From: Cellulomonas phragmiteti
GTDB lineage: Bacteria; Actinomycetota; Actinomycetes; Actinomycetales; Cellulomonadaceae
DNA: 64,000 bases
Direction: 5' to 3'
Assembly (NCBI RefSeq): GCF_016862775.1
Contig: NZ_BONP01000004.1
Span: 124,001 to 188,000 of the forward strand
This document shows, piece after piece, positions 44,120 through 52,752 of the stretch. The notes below the pieces were generated by a model that made no database searches, had not been told where the DNA came from, and saw nothing but the letters and a program-made list of their open reading frames with translations. Both the position numbers and the translations under genes were made by a program. Within the stretch, counting starts at the first letter, position 1; the number at the start of each line of letters is the position of its first letter.

Positions 44120-44753
44120 GCCCACGATCCTCGGCGCCGCCGGACCAGGGGGCAAGCGTCGCGGGTCGCGGTCACTGGTCGCTCAGGGCGGGGCGGTGCC
44201 GCCGCGAGGCGCTCGGGCGTCGCGAGCACGTCGCCTGGTCGACGAGGACTGGGACGACGACGACCGTCGCCTGGTGGGCCTGTACTTCAGCCAGGGCACC
44301 TACCTGCGCGGTTTCACGGGCCTGTCCCCGTGCCGGTTCTGCGGCAGGCACAACGGCTCGGGTGAGCTCACCGACGGGGTCCTGGCCTGGCCGGAGGGCC
44401 TGACGCACTACCTCGAGGACCACGGTGTGCGGCTCCCTCGTGCCATCGAGCTGTACGCGCTGGCCCGGATGGACCGCCTGGAGGCCGCGAACGTGTCGAC
44501 CGACTGGTGGGTGGGCGGGGCGGAGTCGCTCACCGAGCCGCTCGAACCTCTCGAGCGGGTGGTCTGGGGCGGCAACGTGCAGCTGGCGCACCAGCCGGGC
44601 CGCCGGTTCCCCGGCCTGTTCGTGCAGGGTGACACGCTCGCCACCAGCGTCGACGGGCAGCGCTCCGCTCAGATGCTCCGCTGGTACGAGCAGATGATGG
44701 AAGCAGCCGGGTGGGAGAACCTGCCGTACATGCCCGACGAGGGCCGCCGCTGA
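44118..44753 (+). CDS. CxxC zinc-finger-like hypothetical protein
   Basis: 211 residues from ATG 44118, but this start would overlap the start codon of the divergent gene; GTG 44196 preceded by a G-rich site is more likely (185 residues). The conserved-looking part is LVGLYFSQGTYLRGFTGLSP-CRFCGRHNGSGELTDG, with one CxxC, then WPEGLTHYLEDHGVRLP. A second half WENLPYMPDEGRR closes it. Similar short proteins occur widely in actinobacteria without a known role. It is soluble. Confidence 0.6.
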   Translation: MPTILGAAGPGGKRRGSRSLVAQGGAVPPRGARASRARRLVDEDWDDDDRRLVGLYFSQGTYLRGFTGLSPCRFCGRHNGSGELTDGVLAWPEGLTHYLEDHGVRLPRAIELYALARMDRLEAANVSTDWWVGGAESLTEPLEPLERVVWGGNVQLAHQPGRRFPGLFVQGDTLATSVDGQRSAQMLRWYEQMMEAAGWENLPYMPDEGRR

Positions 44754-44767
44754 GAGGACCGCCCACG

Positions 44768-44953
44768 GTGGCGGCGGGGGTGGCAGTCCCCGTAGCTGAC
44801 GTCGGTGACGGCGAGGCGGTGAGCGACGAGGGTCCGCTGGAGGCCGCCTACGTCGACGCCGTGGAGGCATTCCGTCCGCGAGCTCGGGGTCACGCGCCTG
44901 GAGATCCGCGACCCCTCGGCACTGGACCCCGACGACCCGTCGACGCCCGCTGA
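44768..44953 (+). pseudogene. Short degenerate coding remnant
   Basis: GTG 44768 opens VAAGVAVPVADVGDGEAVSD, continuing EGPLEAAYVDAVEAF. After this the better-looking continuation (ELGVTRLEIRDPSALDPDDP) is in another frame, implying an indel near 44876-44880. I do not recognise the family. It looks like the decayed end of a small gene between two hypothetical genes. Confidence 0.35.
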
Positions 44954-45000
44954 CCCGGCGACGCCACGGGACGAACCCCCGTGACGCCTAGCATCGTCCG

Positions 45001-45561
45001 GTGACCGACCCGTCCCGCCCGTTCACCGTGCCGCGCGCGTCCGCACCCGTCGACGGCGACGCAGCGCTGACCGGCGCGATCGCTGCCGCGACCCGGGCGG
45101 CCGTCGACGGTCTGCGCGCGGCGCACCCGGGCCCGTTCTGCGTGGTCGCGCTGGTCACCACCGGGGAGGCGCTGCGCCCGTACCTGAGCGTGACGCTGGA
45201 CGGGGACGGCCGCTGGGACCTGGCCGACAGCCCGCTCGCGATCGTGGGCGACGAGCACTTCGCCGCGCTCGAGCCGCTCTACGCCGCGCGCGGCGACGTG
45301 CACGCCCTGCCGTCACCGGACGCCGAGCGCGAGTACGGTGTCCGGCTCGCGTCGATGGAGGCCGCGTTGCGCCTGCTCGACGGCGAAGGGCTGTTCGGGG
45401 TCGGGCCCGCCCGCGAGCAGGTGCTGCTGCTGGTCGCGACGATGCCACCGGACGAGTCCGACGCCGGCTTCGCATGCCGGCTCAACCCGCCGGGCCCGCT
45501 GCTCACGGCGTGGCTCGAGGAGGCGTCCGAGGGGTACGGCGACCCACGGGGAGGTAGGTGA
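45001..45561 (+). CDS. DUF4303-like protein
   Basis: 186 residues, GTG start. FCVVALVTTGEALRPYLSVT, RWDLADSPLAIVGDEHFAAL and EREYGVRLASMEAALRLLDGEG-LFG fit the DUF4303 layout (about 20-180). Relatives are often found next to polymorphic toxins and are thought to be immunity or SUKH-like proteins. No toxin is adjacent here. It is cytosolic. Confidence 0.65.
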   Translation: MTDPSRPFTVPRASAPVDGDAALTGAIAAATRAAVDGLRAAHPGPFCVVALVTTGEALRPYLSVTLDGDGRWDLADSPLAIVGDEHFAALEPLYAARGDVHALPSPDAEREYGVRLASMEAALRLLDGEGLFGVGPAREQVLLLVATMPPDESDAGFACRLNPPGPLLTAWLEEASEGYGDPRGGR

Positions 45562-45811
45562 CCGTGTGACCTGCTCCAGGGTCACGCCGGACGCCGATGC
45601 CCTGACGGCGGTCAGCAGCGCCGGATCCGCAGTCGTTGCGTTGAGCGCCATCATCCGGAGGTAGAACGGCACAACCTTCGTGGCGCCGAGGTCGTCCGTC
45701 GCGTGAGCGTAGGGCAGCGAGGTCGGCCGCCCCGGGCAGACGTCGGGGCCGTCGCACCTGCGCTTCGTAGTGAGGCGCGGTGCGGAGGGCCCCATCGGTG
45801 ACGCGTCCCGC
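45562..45811 (-). other. Gene-free stretch with a possible coding remnant
   Basis: No intact gene is seen. One minus-strand frame contains a protein-like run (KVVPFYLRMMALNATTADPA, then LLTAVRASASGVTLEQVTR) without a start context, family signature or plausible 5' end. It may be a fragment of a lost gene. Confidence 0.25.
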
Positions 45812-47011
45812 TCAGCCGACCTTGACGAGCTGCCACTGCTGGTTGGTGCCGTTCCAGTCGGTGTACTGGACGATGTTCCCGCCGTCGGCGGTGGAGGCAC
45901 CCTGCACCTCGACGGCCTTGCCGCTGTTGCGGTTGATCAGCTGGACGTACCCGTCGATCGTCTGGAGGCTGAACTGCTGGTTGTTCCCGCCGTGGGCGCT
46001 GTACTGCTGGATCGCCGCGCCGTCGGCGGTGGAGTTCCCGCTGACGTCGAGGACCTTGCCCGACAGCCGTGACTTCAGCTGGTAGTAGCCGTTGCCGGTG
46101 CTGACGAACTGCCACTGCTGCTGGTTGCCGTTGTTGCGGGACCACTGGGTGATGCGCGCGCCGTCGGCGGTGGACAGGTTGTACACGTCGATCGCCTTGC
46201 CGCTGTTGCGGTTGACGAGCGTGTACCAGGCCGACGTGTCGACGGGGCCGGAGGTGCCGGGGTTCGTCGGGGTCGGGGTGGGGGTGGTGCCGCCGCCCGC
46301 CGGGGTGCCGATGCTGCCCGGCACGCTGCGCAGCGCGGCGTACCAGACGGCCGCCATCTTGTCGTAGCCCGCCGCGTTGGGGTGCACGCCGTCGGGCATG
46401 TCGGAGAGGGGGACGGCCCCGTTCATGTTGACGAGGTGGACCTTCTTACCGGCGTTGGCCCTGCTGGACACGATCCCGGGGATGCGGGAGTTGTAGGCCT
46501 GCACCTGCGAGTTCGCGTACGACACCGGGATCAGGGTGGCGACGAACACGTCGGTCTGCGGCGACGTGCTGGTGATCTTGTCGATGAGCGACGCGAGACG
46601 GTTCGGGGCGTTGTTCAGGTCGCGGTTCTGGCTGATGTCGTTGGTGCCGATGTGCAGCAGCACGGTGCGCGGCTGGTAGGTGCGCAGCCAGCCGACGATG
46701 TTCGCGTCGATCTGGTCGATCCGCCAGCCCGAGTGCCCCTCGTGGTCGTGGTCCCACAGGCTCGCCGGCCCGTTGAAGCCCGACCCGACGAAGTCCGTGG
46801 TGTAGCCGCCCTGCGCCAGGCGCTGCCACAGCCCGACGCGGTAGCCGCCGCCGCCCATGCCGACGCCGTCCGTGATCGAGTCGCCCAGGGGCATCACGCG
46901 GGTGCCCCCGTTGCTCTCGGCGGAGGCGGGCGCGGCCTGCGCCGCGACACCGGCGGCCAGTGCGACGCTGAGCGTGACGGCGACCAGCAGCCGTCGGGCG
47001 GTTCGGAGCAT
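45812..47011 (-). CDS. Secreted SGNH/GDSL esterase with ricin-type beta-trefoil domain
   Basis: 399 residues; AGGAGG precedes ATG 47011. A signal peptide (about 1-32, ending ASA) precedes the catalytic domain: MPLGDSITDG (Ser45), LLHIGTNDIS (Asn124) and MPDGVHPNAAGY (Asp/His). A Thr/Pro/Gly linker (about 243-262) joins a ricin-B-like/CBM13 lectin with three related repeats: ITQWSRNNGNQQQWQF, IQQYSAHGGNNQQFSL and IVQYTDWNGTNQQWQL. It probably deacetylates plant polysaccharides outside the cell. A LacI-type operator lies upstream. Confidence 0.92.
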   Translation of the reverse strand: MLRTARRLLVAVTLSVALAAGVAAQAAPASAESNGGTRVMPLGDSITDGVGMGGGGYRVGLWQRLAQGGYTTDFVGSGFNGPASLWDHDHEGHSGWRIDQIDANIVGWLRTYQPRTVLLHIGTNDISQNRDLNNAPNRLASLIDKITSTSPQTDVFVATLIPVSYANSQVQAYNSRIPGIVSSRANAGKKVHLVNMNGAVPLSDMPDGVHPNAAGYDKMAAVWYAALRSVPGSIGTPAGGGTTPTPTPTNPGTSGPVDTSAWYTLVNRNSGKAIDVYNLSTADGARITQWSRNNGNQQQWQFVSTGNGYYQLKSRLSGKVLDVSGNSTADGAAIQQYSAHGGNNQQFSLQTIDGYVQLINRNSGKAVEVQGASTADGGNIVQYTDWNGTNQQWQLVKVG

Positions 47012-47058
47012 GTCGTCTGCCTCCTGGGGCTGACCGGGCGGCGCGGTCGTCCGGTGAT

Positions 47059-47070
47059 GTGAACGTTCAC
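47059..47070 (-). promoter_or_regulatory. LacI-type operator palindrome before the esterase gene
   Basis: GTGAACGTTCAC is a perfect 12-bp palindrome 48 bases before the esterase start. It fits a LacI/GalR-family operator of carbohydrate-utilisation genes. The flanking gap (47012-47313) holds no coding sequence. Confidence 0.55.
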
Positions 47071-47313
47071 GCGTGGATCCGGTCACTGTGGCACGAGGGC
47101 CGCGGGACGTGCGATCGGCACAAACGATTAGGCGCAGCGTGTGACCCGTCCGAGAGGCACAGTCCAGGTGGCTCCTGACCTGCGCGGAGGGCGACGCGTC
47201 ACACATTCGCCGTGTCGTGGCACGGGTAAGGGACGACGCACCGCGCGTCCCGCACCCGCATATACCGCCCCGGCCGTCGGCTGGGAGCGCCAACGCCTGA
47301 GGAGGCCTCGCCC

Positions 47314-47775
47314 GTGAAGAACGCCCGCGACCTGCTGGACGCCGTCGCCCACAGTGCAGCACTCCTGAACTACGCCGCCGCGCTGGCGCCGGACGGCGCC
47401 CCGCTGTCCACGCTGCACGAGCAGATCGAGGTGCTGTCACGCGCGGTCGCACGCGCCCAGGTGCTGCTGACGATCGACCCCGACGCGACGCTGGACAAGC
47501 CGATGAGCGCGTCCACGTTCACCGACCAGGACCGCGCCGACGCGGCCATGACCATCGACGCCCTGGAGACCGCCGCTGCGATGCCCTCAGCGCCCATCAC
47601 CGTCGTCATGCGGGTCCGCTCGCTGGGCGAGGACTCCCTGGAGGACGCGATCCGTCGGTGGATCGACGGGCAGCACTTCACCGCCCTGCCAGGGGACCAC
47701 CGCTACGACCTCGACGCCAACCGCTTCGTCGCCCAGCTGGCCGAGCGCTTCCTCCCTCCGGCCGACAGGAGCTGA
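47314..47775 (+). CDS. Hypothetical protein
   Basis: 153 residues, GTG 47314 behind GAGGAGG. It is predicted mostly helical in its first 60 residues (LLDAVAHSAALLNYAAALAP, LHEQIEVLSRAVARAQVLL), with acidic/basic mixed remainder (VMRVRSLGEDSLEDAIRRWI). No membrane helix, signal peptide or metal motif. No family is recognised. Confidence 0.6.
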   Translation: MKNARDLLDAVAHSAALLNYAAALAPDGAPLSTLHEQIEVLSRAVARAQVLLTIDPDATLDKPMSASTFTDQDRADAAMTIDALETAAAMPSAPITVVMRVRSLGEDSLEDAIRRWIDGQHFTALPGDHRYDLDANRFVAQLAERFLPPADRS

Positions 47776-47864
47776 CCCGCGTGGCGAGCACGCGACAGCT
47801 GTTCAGCGCCGCCTCGACCCCATGGCGGCCGGGATGAGCAGCAGGCGGACGACGAAGGCCCGGC

Positions 47865-48980
47865 TCAGCCCTCGCCGTGCCGCTCGACGTCGCCGAGCAC
47901 GTCGAGACCCCTCCGCGTTGCGACACCCTCGACGAACCAGGCGAGCACGTCGGGGTCGAGGCCGGCTCGCACGGCGGCTCGCCACTCGGGGCGTGCGAGC
48001 ACGGCGAGGTAGTCCCTGACGAGCGCTGCTCGCCGTTCGTCAGGGGCGCAGTCGCCGCCCCTGGTCGGCCGTTCGCCTGCCAGGTGGTCGGCGATCACGG
48101 CGGCGTCGACGTACCTGCCCGCGGACGGAGCCTGCCGCGACAGGTGCGCGACGTGCGCGGCGAGGACGACGGGGGCCGGTGGGTAGCTCTCCAGGGTCAT
48201 GCCCATCCCCGCGCAGCCCGCCATGATGCGCAGGAGTCGTCCGGTGTGGTCGATGAGCGCGTCGTCGACGTCCGGGCGGGTGATCGCCTCGTGCAGGTGC
48301 GCGGTCGTGGCGAGGCGACCGGCGAAGTAGCCGTTGAGCACGTCGCCGTCGCATCCGTGGCGCAGCAGCCACGCCCGGGCGGTGGGGGAAGGGCCGTGCT
48401 CGCACAGCGCCTCGACGACGTGGACCCGGCCCCAGCCGGCGACCCGCTGCGCCAACCACAGCAGCGCCTCACCGCCACCAGGGCGGCGGCGGAGCGCGTG
48501 CGCGGCCAACGGACCGAAGTGGTCCGACAGCAGCCCGATCGTCCGGATCAGCGGGACGTCCTCCTCGTGACCGTCCGGCTCCAGGAGGGCGAGGCCGACC
48601 GCGGCGGCGTCGCGGTTGGTGCTGTTCCGCACCAGCCACCGGCCGGTCTGCCGCACGCGCGCCCGGTCGGCCCGCAACGCCGCCGCTGTGACGTGGTGGT
48701 CGGGGTGGAGGGGCACGTCGAGGCCGTGGAACGCGTCGACGAGCTCGCTCGCGTGTGCGCGGGGTCGTCCGAAGTGCGCGTCGAGGACGGCGGCGACGTG
48801 GACACCGCGGGTGCGAGGGTCCGCGGACGTCCGCAGCCTCGGGCCGTGGCGCTCGCCGTCCGGCAACGGTCGGCCACCACGTGGCAGCGGGCGGTCGGGG
48901 TCCTGCGCGTGCAGCCGGAGCGCGTGCTCGTACAGGCTGATCGGGGAGCCGGGCGGTCGGGTCACGGTCCGGGCGCTCAC
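47865..48980 (-). CDS. Helical-repeat hypothetical protein
   Basis: 371 residues from GTG 48980. After a Pro/Arg-rich N-terminus (about 1-60), pairs of amphipathic helices recur (VGLALLEPDGHEEDVPLIRT, EALLWLAQRVAGWGRVHVVE, ALIDHTGRLLRIMAGCAGMG, RAALVRDYLAVLARPEWRAA), suggestive of HEAT or similar alpha-solenoid repeats. It is soluble. Its start overlaps the stop of a 38-codon frame (GTGA). Function unknown. Confidence 0.6.
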   Translation of the reverse strand: MSARTVTRPPGSPISLYEHALRLHAQDPDRPLPRGGRPLPDGERHGPRLRTSADPRTRGVHVAAVLDAHFGRPRAHASELVDAFHGLDVPLHPDHHVTAAALRADRARVRQTGRWLVRNSTNRDAAAVGLALLEPDGHEEDVPLIRTIGLLSDHFGPLAAHALRRRPGGGEALLWLAQRVAGWGRVHVVEALCEHGPSPTARAWLLRHGCDGDVLNGYFAGRLATTAHLHEAITRPDVDDALIDHTGRLLRIMAGCAGMGMTLESYPPAPVVLAAHVAHLSRQAPSAGRYVDAAVIADHLAGERPTRGGDCAPDERRAALVRDYLAVLARPEWRAAVRAGLDPDVLAWFVEGVATRRGLDVLGDVERHGEG

Positions 48981-49093
48981 CGGTCCCGCACCTGTCGCGC
49001 GTCGACCAGCGACCGGAGAGAGGTGCAGCCGTCACGGTCGACCACCGTGACGAGACGCAGGGCGGACGGGTGGACGTCGGGCAGAGGTCTCAT
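48977..49093 (-). CDS. 38-residue coupled small frame (low confidence)
   Basis: ATG 49093 to a stop overlapping the next GTG by four bases. It begins MRPLPDVHPSALRLVTVVDR, with G/C-ending codons throughout. No ribosome-binding site is visible. It could be the surviving 3' end of an older gene. The remainder of the gap to 49319 shows nothing recognisable. Confidence 0.3.
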   Translation of the reverse strand: MRPLPDVHPSALRLVTVVDRDGCTSLRSLVDARQVRDR

Positions 49094-49319
49094 CGTCGCG
49101 GCGTGTGGTGCCGGGTCCCAGGAGCGAAGCAGAGGGCACGACCCTACGGCTCCGCACGCTCCCCGGACCAGCCCTGTTCGGCCCGCTCGACGACGAGGGC
49201 GGGTGGTTCCGGTCGCGATGCCGCGCAAGCTGGGCGCGGCGCCTGCGCCCGGCTGACGCCCAGACTTCTCACCTCTGCGGCTGACCGTCGGGGCGGCGTG
49301 CCGGACCTAGGCTCCCCCC

Positions 49320-50459
49320 ATGACGACTGCGCGCGCGTACCTCACGGGCTTCGGTCGCTACCTGCCGGGCCCCGCGGTGGACAACGAGGGCATCGCGGCG
49401 CGGCTCGGCGGGGACGACGCCGTCACCGCGCGCATCCGCGGCAGCATCCTGGCGTCCAACGGGATCCGGCAGCGGCACTACGCGCTCGACGAGCAGGGCG
49501 AGCCCACGGAGCTCAACGAGGAGCTCGCCGTCAAGGCGCTCCACGCGGCGCTCGACGACCGGGGCATCCGCCCGTCGGACCTGAGGATGCTGGCGACCGC
49601 GACGACCCTCGGTGACGTGCTCGTGCCCGGCTTCGCCAACATGGTGCACGGCCGTCTCGGCGGCGGCCCGATGCAGCTGCTGTCCGCGTCGGGGGTCTGC
49701 GCCTCGAGCATGGCGGCGCTGGACGCCGTGGTCAGCAAGGTCCGGCTCGGCGACCACCCGCGCGGGGCGGTCGTGGCGTCCGAGCTGCCGAGCCGCAGCC
49801 TGCGGCAGCGCCGGTACGACGGGTTCCGCGCCGGCATGGACGCGCACTTCCTGCGGTGGATGCTGTCCGACGGGGCGGGGGCCGTGGTCGTCGAGTTCCA
49901 GCCGCACCCGACGCGGCTCTCGCTGCGCGTCGACTGGATCCGGCAGGTGTCGCTCGCCCACGACCACGCCGTGTGCATGCGGGCGGGCATGAGCGGCGAC
50001 GCGACCCACGTCGGCGGCACGTGGCAGGACGTCGCGCTCGCGGACGCGCAGGCCGCGGGCATGTTCGTGCTGCGGCAGGACGTCGGCATGCTCGACGACC
50101 TCGCGCAGGCGGGGATCGCGCAGTTCGAGGAGCTGGTCGACATCGGGCTCGTCGACGTCCGCCACCTCGACCACGTCATCTGCCACTACAGCACCAACGT
50201 CTTCCGGGACGTCGCGTTCGACGCGCTGCGCCGTCGCATCCCCTCCCTCGACACCGACCGGTGGTTCTCCAACCTCGAGACCCGCGGCAACACCGGCTCG
50301 GCCAGCATCTTCATCGCCCTCGAGGAGGCGTGGCGCACCGGCCGGTTCCAGCCGGGGGAGACCGTGCTGCTCGCCGTGCCGGAGTCCGGCCGCTTCTCGT
50401 TCGCGTTCGCCCAGCTCACCGTCGTCGCCCCGTCCCGTCCGCAAGGAGCATCGTCATGA
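49320..50459 (+). CDS. Beta-ketoacyl-ACP synthase III-like enzyme
   Basis: 379 residues, ATG start. The thiolase-fold triad is complete: Cys127 in SASGVCASSMAAL, His289 in VICHYSTN and Asn324 in RGNTGSASIFIAL. FGRYLPGPAVDNEGIA opens the family. It is more like the StlD/DarB or other specialised KAS III enzymes than FabH, judging by the long insertion around residues 195-250. It would condense an acyl thioester with a malonyl or other acyl unit. Its stop overlaps the next ATG (ATGA), starting a coupled three-gene unit. Confidence 0.82.
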   Translation: MTTARAYLTGFGRYLPGPAVDNEGIAARLGGDDAVTARIRGSILASNGIRQRHYALDEQGEPTELNEELAVKALHAALDDRGIRPSDLRMLATATTLGDVLVPGFANMVHGRLGGGPMQLLSASGVCASSMAALDAVVSKVRLGDHPRGAVVASELPSRSLRQRRYDGFRAGMDAHFLRWMLSDGAGAVVVEFQPHPTRLSLRVDWIRQVSLAHDHAVCMRAGMSGDATHVGGTWQDVALADAQAAGMFVLRQDVGMLDDLAQAGIAQFEELVDIGLVDVRHLDHVICHYSTNVFRDVAFDALRRRIPSLDTDRWFSNLETRGNTGSASIFIALEEAWRTGRFQPGETVLLAVPESGRFSFAFAQLTVVAPSRPQGASS

Positions 50460-51151
50460 CCAGTGCCACCTCGACCGACCCGTCGACGGCCGCCGCCGGC
50501 GCCTCGCTCCTCGAGCGCCTCGGCGACGTCTGGCTCGAGCTCGAGGACCACCTCGCCAAGGTGCCCGTCCTGCAGCGCCTGGACGACGGCACCGTCACGG
50601 TCGAGGACTACCTGCGGCTGCTGTTCAACCTGCGCCAGCAGGTGATCGACGGGTCGCTGTGGATCGCGCGTGCGGCCTCCAACTTCGACATCGACCACTT
50701 CGAGCTGCGCGCCGCGGCGATCAAGCACGCTGAGGAGGAGCACCGCGACCACTTCCTGCTCGAGGCCGACTACGTCGCGCTCGGCGGGTCGCGGGCGGAG
50801 CTGCGGGCCGGTCGCAAGAACGTCGGCTCCGAGGCGCTCTCGGGCTACCTCTTCACCTACGCGAGCCGGCCGAACCCGGCCGGTCTGATCGGGGCGATGT
50901 TCATCATCGAGGGCCTGGGCGCCCGTCGTGCGGCGCAGTGGGCGGCCCGGTTCCAGGAGGTGCTCGGGCTCGCCGACAACCAGGTCCACTTCATGACCTA
51001 CCACCAGGAGGCCGACGGCGCGCACACCGGCGACATGGAGGCGATCCTCACGTCCGGCCTGATCGACGACGCGACCGCCGACGAGATCGTGCGCTGCGCG
51101 CAGGTCGTCGCCCGGCTCTACGCGCTGCAGCTGGAAGAGCTGGACCGCTGA
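50456..51151 (+). CDS. Haem-oxygenase-like diiron (TenA/UndA-type) oxidase
   Basis: 231 residues, ATG overlapping the ketosynthase stop. A helical bundle with a probable diiron site: KHAEEEHRDHFLLEAD (Glu and His), MFIIEGLGARRAAQW (Glu), then HFMTYHQEADGAHTGDMEAI (His, Asp and His). This HDO fold includes fatty-acid decarboxylase UndA and several N-oxygenases. Paired with a KAS III-like enzyme, it probably oxidises an acyl or amine intermediate of a specialised metabolite. No signal peptide. Confidence 0.78.
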   Translation: MTSATSTDPSTAAAGASLLERLGDVWLELEDHLAKVPVLQRLDDGTVTVEDYLRLLFNLRQQVIDGSLWIARAASNFDIDHFELRAAAIKHAEEEHRDHFLLEADYVALGGSRAELRAGRKNVGSEALSGYLFTYASRPNPAGLIGAMFIIEGLGARRAAQWAARFQEVLGLADNQVHFMTYHQEADGAHTGDMEAILTSGLIDDATADEIVRCAQVVARLYALQLEELDR

Positions 51152-51152
51152 C

Positions 51153-52004
51153 GTGGCGGAGTTCGTCCGCTCCGACCCGAGCATGTGGGAGGCGGTCTTC
51201 GCCGACCCCTCGGTGCCGCTCGACCGGTCGGTGGTGCGCCAGATCATCGACGACCAGCGACGCCCGTCGCGGCGTTGGCTCTACCCGTTCGCGATGGTGC
51301 TCTCGCGGGTGCTCGTCACCCTCATCCGCGTCCTGAAGCGTGTGCTCCCCTTCCGGTGGATGCCGCTGGGGACGATGGACTTCCTGTGCGTGTGGTTCCT
51401 GCGGCGGTGCGTGTCACCCGACGCCGTGGACCTGCTGCTGCGCCACTTCGTCATCGAGACGAACCTGGTGAACTTCATCATCCGCAACACGCCGGTGGAC
51501 ATGGAGCCCGTCCGGCTGCGTCCCGAGTCGCTGTCCGAGCTGGGTGACCAGGCGGTCGTCGAGCACGACGTCAACGTGTACGACGTGCTCATCGCGCTCG
51601 ACGACGTGCCGCTCGTCGCCCGCGACCCGCTCGACTTCCGTCAGCTGGACGTGCCGCGGCTCGACGCCGAGCGGCACCGTCGGCGCCTGTTCCGCCTCGA
51701 CATCCAGACGGCGCTGTGCTTCATGAACATCCCGTTCTCGCTGGCGCTCAGCTCGGAGGAGTACCGCCGCGCGGTCCACTCCATGCGGTTCGACGACTCG
51801 TTCCTCGAGATCCTCGCCGTCATCACCGGTGACGACCACTTCCGGCACTGGAAGCTCGCCGGCATGAGCCTGTGGATGGACTCCAACGTCGACGTGCCAC
51901 GCATGGTCTACCGCCACGCGCTCGTCTGCGAGTACGCGCACGCGCAGCTCGTGAAGCTCGCCGGCGGCCAGTACCCGCGGGACACGGCGGTGGCGTTCGA
52001 CTGA
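51153..52004 (+). CDS. Unknown protein coupled to the ketosynthase/oxidase pair
   Basis: 283 residues from GTG 51153, two bases after the previous stop. An internal hydrophobic stretch (MVLSRVLVTLIRVLKRVLPF, about 50-70) could associate with membrane. The rest is soluble and has acidic/aromatic motifs (LLLRHFVIETNLVNFI, LDIQTALCFMNIPFSLALSS, VITGDDHFRHWKLAG, VYRHALVCEYAHAQLVKLAG), with several His residues that could bind metal. No family is recognised with confidence. Tight coupling implies it works with the two enzymes upstream. Confidence 0.65.
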   Translation: MAEFVRSDPSMWEAVFADPSVPLDRSVVRQIIDDQRRPSRRWLYPFAMVLSRVLVTLIRVLKRVLPFRWMPLGTMDFLCVWFLRRCVSPDAVDLLLRHFVIETNLVNFIIRNTPVDMEPVRLRPESLSELGDQAVVEHDVNVYDVLIALDDVPLVARDPLDFRQLDVPRLDAERHRRRLFRLDIQTALCFMNIPFSLALSSEEYRRAVHSMRFDDSFLEILAVITGDDHFRHWKLAGMSLWMDSNVDVPRMVYRHALVCEYAHAQLVKLAGGQYPRDTAVAFD

Positions 52005-52043
52005 CCGGGGCGATCCTCCCCGCTCGCCGCAGTGGTGGCGGGC

Positions 52044-52625
52044 TCAGGGCCCGCGCGCCGTCGACGGCGCGCCCGCGTCCGCGCCCGCGTCGAGCGACGG
52101 CGGCCAGCGGTGGGTGCGCCACGTCTCCCACGTCACGAACCCCGCGGGCGGGTCGTCGAGCGCCTCGGTGCCATCGACCTCGCCAGGGACGGGAGCCTGG
52201 AACGCCGCGGCCCACGCCGCCAGGTCGTCGTCCGAGATCGGCCAGGTCGTGTGCGGGTCGGACGCCTGGCGCAGATCGATCCGGCGTCGTTGCTCGGCCA
52301 GGTCGAGCGCGAGGTGACGGATCGCCACGTCGGCGCCCCGCTCGAGAGCAGCGTGCCGCAGGCACGTGCGCTCGTCGCGGCTCCACAGGCCGAAGTCGAG
52401 CACCACGCAGACACCGAGCTCCAGGGCGCGCAGCGCGATCCCGATCAACCGCCCCTCGACCACGTCGGTCGCCGCCGGAGGATTCGCCGGACCGTAGAGC
52501 GCCTTGATCCACTCGTCCTTCGACAGGCGCAGCGCGCCGTGCTCGGTCTCGATGCGCCGCGCCTCGGTGGTCTTCCCGGTACCGGGCAGGCCGACCATGA
52601 GGAACAGGGTGGGGCGGGTCGTCAT
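52044..52625 (-). CDS. P-loop AAA/kinase-like ATPase
   Basis: 193 residues, ATG 52625. FLMVGLPGTGKTTEARRI is the Walker A loop, RLSKDEWIKALYG follows, and VCVVLDFGLWSRDERTCLR contains the Walker B-like Asp. This is the layout of small predicted kinases (zeta-toxin/AAA_33 type) acting on nucleosides, sugars or antibiotics. The C-terminus is disordered and Ala-rich. Substrate unknown. Confidence 0.82.
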   Translation of the reverse strand: MTTRPTLFLMVGLPGTGKTTEARRIETEHGALRLSKDEWIKALYGPANPPAATDVVEGRLIGIALRALELGVCVVLDFGLWSRDERTCLRHAALERGADVAIRHLALDLAEQRRRIDLRQASDPHTTWPISDDDLAAWAAAFQAPVPGEVDGTEALDDPPAGFVTWETWRTHRWPPSLDAGADAGAPSTARGP

Positions 52626-52752
52626 CGGTCCTCCAGCCAGGCGGTCTCGTCGTCGGCGCCGGCCACGTCGGCCGCAACCGAGGCGGCCGGCTGCTCGAAC
52701 GATCGCACGGCAGCAGTGTCCCGTGGACAGGCGCGCGTGGCGGCGAGCGTGC

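Noticed and set aside
45820..46210. Three similar DNA segments in the esterase gene.
   Set aside because: They encode the three internal repeats of a ricin-type beta-trefoil domain.
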